Assembly: GCF_900963305.1 (NCBI RefSeq)
Contig: NC_042531.1
Span: 2,107,872 to 2,171,871, forward strand
Source: Echeneis naucrates
Lineage: Eukaryota > Chordata > Actinopteri > Carangiformes > Echeneidae
Length of the DNA: 64,000 nt
Direction of reading: 5' to 3'
In this document: positions 58,675 through 64,000 of the stretch, piece by piece
Layout of the letters: each line of letters begins with the position of its first letter
Position numbering within the stretch: position 1 is the stretch's first letter
Made by a program: the position numbers and the translations under genes
The notes under the pieces: generated by a model
The model's input: the letters and a program-made list of their open reading frames with translations, nothing else
What the model was told of the DNA's origin: nothing
The model's database searches: none

Positions 58675-59720
58675 CCAGTAGATTTCTGGCCAGCATCTCC
58701 ATCAAAACGCTGAATAAGACACTCCTCCCTCTTTTCCTGTAACCAAACAACTGTCTTTTTGTTCTGTGATGCAATGATCGGAGCCTGGACCTTCATTTGG
58801 ATTGGATACTTCTATTCAGCACGTCCCTCCACCTAGAAGATTGTACACACAAATATACATTCATATTTAATATCTCTCCAATCATCTTTGGATTTGACAC
58901 CTTCCACCACAGAGTTGATGCTCCGAGTCCACGCCTGTTGACTTGTTTATAATTTTTATGAGTAAATAAATACCACGCTTTGTTGCTGAATTTTTCTTGT
59001 GTATATGCTACAGTTTAACTGGTTGATCGATCAATGATAATTATGTAGAGTGTTTACTGAATGGATCCTTGACTTTCCTATAAATCATGCCCTTACTTGG
59101 AACTAACCCAGGACATAAACTAATTCCCAACCCAGTTTCCCAAAGGACGGCCAGGATGAGTGTTTGTCATGTGAGTGTTTGTTCTTAAAATGGTAAACTT
59201 GTGTTCAACAGTTCGTGAATTCTGAAACATACGGACACTATCCGGTGGGTGTTTCCAAGGAGCAGAAATATCCGCCCGTTTCCAAATGAACGGTAAGCTA
59301 TAGTAACTTTATACGTCAAAAATAATGTCATCAATCCGTCAGCCGAGCACGCTAACCAGCTAGCTAACCAGTTAGCTAGCAGTCCATTTCGAAGGGACTA
59401 ACTATTGTAAGTGATCCGGCAGTGAGGTTTACTTAACGTAGGCTACTCTCGCACAGATATGCTAGCTGGCATCCATTTACACAAAGATTGACAAAGAATG
59501 GCCGAACAAATGCATTCTCAGTTTATTTAGTTATATAATAAATAACACACCAGTAACCTACACATTGACTTGTTCCATTTCGCTTTCTGTACACTCAGCT
59601 GTGTTCCTATTTGCGTTTCTTCTTTAAGTACGCACGGTAACTTAGCAACTACGCACGACTCAGCAGTAAATCAGCGTAAAGGGGAACCGGAACCTGGGGG
59701 AACCAAATCGGTCTACACAC
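58620..59720 (-). repeat. Inverted repeat 1, right arm, with antisense start of a TAAR exon 1
   Basis: Minus-strand copy of 54909-56072. On the minus strand it gives the E2-type promoter and METLEEAELC...(about 11 codons), then stops at the rearrangement joint, so it is a promoter without a gene. Just left of the joint (58591-58618) sits a copy of an internal piece of the same arm (TTATATAATAAATAACACAC). Confidence 0.88.
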
Positions 59721-59724
59721 ATTA

Positions 59725-61430
59725 GTGCATTAGCTCCGTGAGTTAGCCGATTAGAAATGTTTGTCCTGAAAGACTTCAGTTGAGTATAATGTGATCGGAA
59801 TTTGCGACAGGATCTGGATATAATGGGGGACGTGAATTCAATATTCTGAAGTTGATTGTAATTAGCTGTTAAACTGTCATTTTCTGGCAGCGTAATGAAG
59901 CGCAGTAAACGAGCTAAGCTAAGCGCTAGCTGCTGCCGTTGTTTGGGGTGTGCTGTTGAATAATGCATATTTCCATTTTGTTCAGTTTGGTACAGGTAGA
60001 TGGAAATGTATAACTGGGGGGGAATAATTCATTTCTTTGGTAATAGGTAATGATGTGTCGTTCGTAAACGATTCGTTCACTTTGAACTAATCTTTCGTAT
60101 TGACTCCGGATTAACGAGCCATCTCAGTGAATGACTCGTTTTTTGTTTTTTTTTTTCCTGGTCTGCGCATGCGCTCCGCCAGCTCAGATTCGTTCGCGAA
60201 CGGGTCTTTCTGCCACATGTTCTCCGTGTAGGAATGAGGGATTCGTTCATTTTTCACGTCATGCTGCTGTTACTGGTGAGGAGAGCTCTGAGACTTTAGC
60301 ACGAAGGTTGTTGTTAGCTGTGTAGCTATGGGATGGATGTTTATTTTGCCTTTATGATGGAACAAATTCATACACGATGGGTCTTCACTGACCAGGTAGG
60401 CTAATGTGAATAACCATCAAAGAATGGGAATTTTCCTAATGGAAGGCGGAGCGCTGTGCTACCTGCAAATGAAGTAATGAGTAATTCCACCTTCACCAGG
60501 CTATGGCCCAAAAGGGGGTTCAATAGTTTAACAAAAGGAAACTTCTGTAGTTCATTTTACTGAATGAGATTAAAAGACAAGTCAGTAAAAAGGTCCAAAC
60601 TACCCATCACTAGTAGAGGGATGAATCCTGATGATATCGGTGACCTGGATCTTCTGCCTTGAGTGCCCTTTTCTCACCTGGACACCCCCCATAGATGTAT
60701 CAAAAGAAGGTAGGGAGAAATTCAAATGCAATTTTAAAAGGAAAGAGACTTTATTTCACCTGTTGTTTTTTTTTTTCTTTTTATTCTATTTATTTTCCCC
60801 TTTTTTCACCCGAGACCTCAAATTATTTATAATGGGATCAAGATTTACACAAAAACTAATATAATGAATTAACCCATAAGTGGGAAGAAAAAGTGCTGTT
60901 TGGGTGAGTGAAATTTTTATAAGAACTTTCAGGCTAAAGAAACCGAAAAGGACAAAGTCTTCGGAGGACCAAAAACTGGTAAATGAAACGCTTCAGAGGA
61001 TACATTTTTTTTTTAAATCTGATGTAATTTCACTCAATGGCGCTCTTCTTTTAAAATTTATTTTAATCGTACATTGGTTGGAAAACAGTGTTCATGTTTT
61101 AACCTTGGGTAGGAAAATACTCTGGTGATGGGACACTTTTCCAAATCAAACAAAAACAAACTCTAAATCTGAACCCCGGGAAAGAAAAGAATTAGTGTGC
61201 AGGTGTAGGGTAGGATTAATATGATTCCTAAAGGGCCCATTAGCGCTCAGAATATCCACACATGACATTAGCTCTGAATGACAACCATTAAACCATTAAA
61301 AAAAAAACACAAGGTAAGGTGGTTTAGTTTGTGAGGTTGGGAGAGGAAGGAAGGGTGTTGCAGCTGCCTTAAAAAAAGTTTTCCACTTAAGTGTCAGGAG
61401 TTGGAACTGAGGAGGAGAGAAAGGAAAGAA
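59725..61430. other. Spacer upstream of E3
   Basis: Contains, at about 60055-60200, a GATTCGTTCACTTTGAAC / GAATGACTCG / ATTCGTTCGCGAACGGGTC pattern typical of a dispersed fish repeat that I cannot classify, then poly-T and A-rich sequence without coding content. Confidence 0.4.
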
Positions 61431-61506
61431 ATAAATTAGCTGTACGGCAAAGATCTTTCATCAGAAGAGCTGACAGAGCTCATCAACCTCTCCTCTGTCT
61501 CTGAAT

Positions 61507-62727
61507 ATGGAGGTATGGGAAGAAGTTGAACTCTGCTTTCCCCAACTCAACAGCTCCTGCAGGAAGACTGTGCGTCCTCATTCTGAAGCCTTGTGCATTT
61601 ACTCTCTGCTGTCCATCATCACTCTGCTCACTGTGGTTCTTAACCTGCTGGTCATCATCTCCATCTCCCACTTCAGGCAGTGATACGTTTTCTCTGAATT
61701 CCTTCAAAGATCTTTACTTTTCACTTGCTGTTTTGCAACAACACATTTAGGTTACTGGTTGTAGTGGACATAATCTGTAGTACAGTGTTTTATATAGCTA
61801 TGATAGTGAGCAGTGAATACTACAGATTTTATTAACGTCTAATAACGTGTATTGCTACAGCTACTAGATATAACAGTGTCTTGAGTGTTGATGTTATTTC
61901 TTTTCAGGCAGCTCCACACCACCACCAACCTCCTCCTCCTCTCTCTGGCTGCTGCTGACTTTGTAGTGGGTCTCTTGCAGATGCCAGTTCTTCTTCTCCA
62001 GAACCAAGGCTGCTGGTTCCTGGGTGACTTTATGTGTGGTGTGCATTACTTTCTGGGGTTCCTGGTTGTCAGTGTTTCAGTAGGAAACATGGTGCTGATA
62101 TCTGTTGATCGCTACATTGCTATTTGTGAGCCCATGGTTTACTCCACCAGAGTTACCCTAAAGAGAGTTCAGCTCTGTGTTTGTCTGTGCTGGATATTTT
62201 CTGCTGTTCACAGCAGCTGGATACTTCGGGATTTCCTAAAACGTCCAAACAGGTATAACTCCTGTTATGGCGATTGTGTCGTTGTGGTAAACTTTGTTGA
62301 AGGAGCTGTTGATCTTGTTGTTACCTTTTTAGGCCCCATTTTAGTCATCATAGTTTTGTACTTGCGAGTTTTTGTGGTGGCTGTGTCTCAGGCTCGTGCC
62401 ATGCGCTGTCACATTGCAGCTGTCACACTACAACTTTCAGGGAGTGTAAAAGCTAAAAAATCTGAAATGAAAGCAGCCAGGACTCTGGGTATTGTAGTAG
62501 CTGTGTTTCTGTTGTGTTCCTCTCCATATTATTGTTTTGCTGTTGCAGCTGAGAATAATTTAGTCGGGGCGTCATCTTCACCCATTGAGATTTGGCTGGT
62601 GTATTTCAACTCCTGTCTAAACCCTGTGATCTATGTCTTTTTCTACCCCTGGTTCAGAAAATCTATTAAAAACATCATTACATGTCAGATACTGCAGCCT
62701 GGCTCCAGTCAGACCAGTTTAATGTAG
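61507..62727 (+). CDS. TAAR lacking Asp3.32, keeping Asp5.42 (E3)
   Basis: Exon 1 is 61507-61676, exon 2 is 61908-62727, 329 aa, with a GC donor (TTCAG|GCAGTG) and a 231-bp intron. TM3 CGVHYFLGFLV gives Gly107 at 3.32; TM5 GAVDLVVTFLGP keeps Asp5.42; ECL2 CYGDC; TM6 LLCSSPYYCFAVAAENN. It is the closest relative of E1. Loop 3 differs (MRCHIAAVTLQLSGSVKAKK). It lies between the two arms of inverted repeat 2. Confidence 0.93.
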
Positions 62728-62814
62728 AAAGAGATTTTTTTACATTATCAATGCACTAAATTTAAGCCTGGAAAAGTTGTCTGTTCCCACATTTTTGTTG
62801 ATTTGGATATAAAC

Positions 62815-64000
62815 CAGCACCACAGCCTCTCTGGATATGGAGACCCTGGAGGAAGCTGAACTCTGCTTTCTACTGGTGTGTTAATTATTATATAACTAAA
62901 TACCAACCAGTTGTAAAGCCTGCTGTACTTTCACACAGTCTGATATCCTGGAAATATCTTCCTACTAAGTTGACAACTGCTCCAGGCACTCTAAAATAAT
63001 CAAATGCCTCCCAGATAAGGCTATGTAAATTCATGTCTGTAAAAGTTGTCTGTTCCCACATTTTAGTTGATTTGGATATAAACCTTCATATAAATTGATC
63101 TTGTGAATTTAATTTCAATATTTTGACAAAAATGTGACAGAATTGCTTGCAAAACCTGCTTTCCTTTTTCAAAAAAGAAAAATGTTTCCACCAATTTTAT
63201 CTGCTCTTGATAAAAGAATAATTGGCCAAATATTAAATCAATGTCGTCATTAGTTCAGAGTACTGAGTCACTCTCAGTCTTGAGTTTGGATGATTCTTTA
63301 TTATTTTCACATTCCCTCCTAAATACAGAACAGTTACAGTTACAGAAGCCATGTTAATTCATTACTCAATAAAAATCAAAAGTCAGCGTCTTATAATGTT
63401 CTATTGTTTCGAGGTAAATCAAATTGGGCAATATTATACTAATATGTTTGTTTGTTTTGTTTTTTTTTATTACTTGTATAACATGCATTGTGTGATCATG
63501 CCCCAGATGATGGTGTGCATATTCCCCTGTACACAGTCCAAGGAAAGAGTGGCCTCTGTGTTCATATCTATAAAACACGACACACACAGTTCAGAAGTTA
63601 TTGATCTCAGTTCAGTGTTTTGTCTGTAATTGTTTTCACGGCACTCAGACTAATTATAATGTACCAATCAGAGTAGAATAGAGACTATTAGGACAATTAC
63701 ATCAATAAAGCTTTGTAGTCCTGTAATGTGGAAAATTGTGATTTGCTAATGAAAGCAACTACACATTCAATGAAAAGGCATAGGTTTTATATGCAATATA
63801 AAGTGTGTAACGTTAAGTGTTCCACAATATACTTGGATTTATTTTATATTATATTTATGTTATTGTAGACATTCTGATGTTTATCAGTGTGGCTGTGAAA
63901 GAAGGGAGCAGGAAGTCTGGGGGGGTAGAGGGAGAGGACTGGCAGCAAAGGGGGCAATGCAATTTTTTACTTTTCCTTCAGCTTAGTTTATTCAGAAAAC
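62815..64000. repeat. Inverted repeat 2, right arm
   Basis: Reverse complement of 57494-58674, including the METLEEAELC start scrap (about 62838-62875) and the same rearrangement joint. It runs off the window. A 40-bp word (GTTGTCTGTTCCCACATTTT...) is present both at 62776 and inside the arm near 63046, so the left edge is itself rearranged. Confidence 0.88.

Overview
The window is from a ray-finned fish, most likely a spiny-rayed teleost. It carries a tandem array of trace amine-associated receptor (TAAR) genes, the olfactory class A GPCRs that detect amines. Every gene is on the + strand and has two exons: a short exon 1 (N-terminus and TM1) and a long exon 2 (TM2 to the C-terminus). I count 14 apparently intact receptors, one with an in-frame loss of intracellular loop 3, three interrupted by the same Rex3 (RTE-clade) LINE insertion, and several TAAR scraps. 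The TAAR fingerprint around NPxxY followed by WF, the DRY box, the N-terminal Cys and the ECL2 C-x-G-x-C pattern make the family secure. Species and orthologue names cannot be set from sequence alone.

Layout. 1-25.4 kb: subfamily A (genes at 5547, 12236, 18133 and 23172; Rex3-split pseudogenes ending at 1610 and 17262 and one at 8250-11507). Fragments of a diverged TAAR sit just upstream of the promoters. About 6.7 kb (roughly 1.05-7.75 kb) is repeated at 18.67-25.37 kb, an offset of about 17.62 kb, and both copies carry a PIF/Harbinger remnant. 26.6-27.8 kb: one diverged TAAR that keeps both amine-binding aspartates. 29.9-33.3 kb: two TAARs of a second type. 34-51.5 kb: subfamily B, five receptors with virtually identical promoter, exon 1 and intron. 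Between them lie satellites, LINE pieces, a hAT transposon, and a duplicated CpG-rich promoter with first exons of an unrelated gene. 52.5-64 kb: three more TAARs, with large inverted repeats around the last two.

Functional reading. Subfamily A and the 26.6-kb gene have Asp at both 3.32 and 5.42. All other intact receptors have lost Asp3.32 (Gly, Ala or Ser) and keep Asp5.42. This is the pattern known for the large teleost clade with non-classical amine recognition. In the five subfamily B genes, differences cluster in ECL1/TM3, ECL2 and TM6-TM7 and are reassorted between copies so that several site pairs show all four combinations, pointing to gene conversion that reshuffles ligand-facing segments on a fixed scaffold. 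Other notable signals are a full CRE palindrome (TGACGTCA) at exactly -194 in subfamily A and -78 in subfamily B, and an apparent GC-AG intron in every gene outside subfamily A. Limits: all calls come from reading the sequence; no database search or splice evidence was available.
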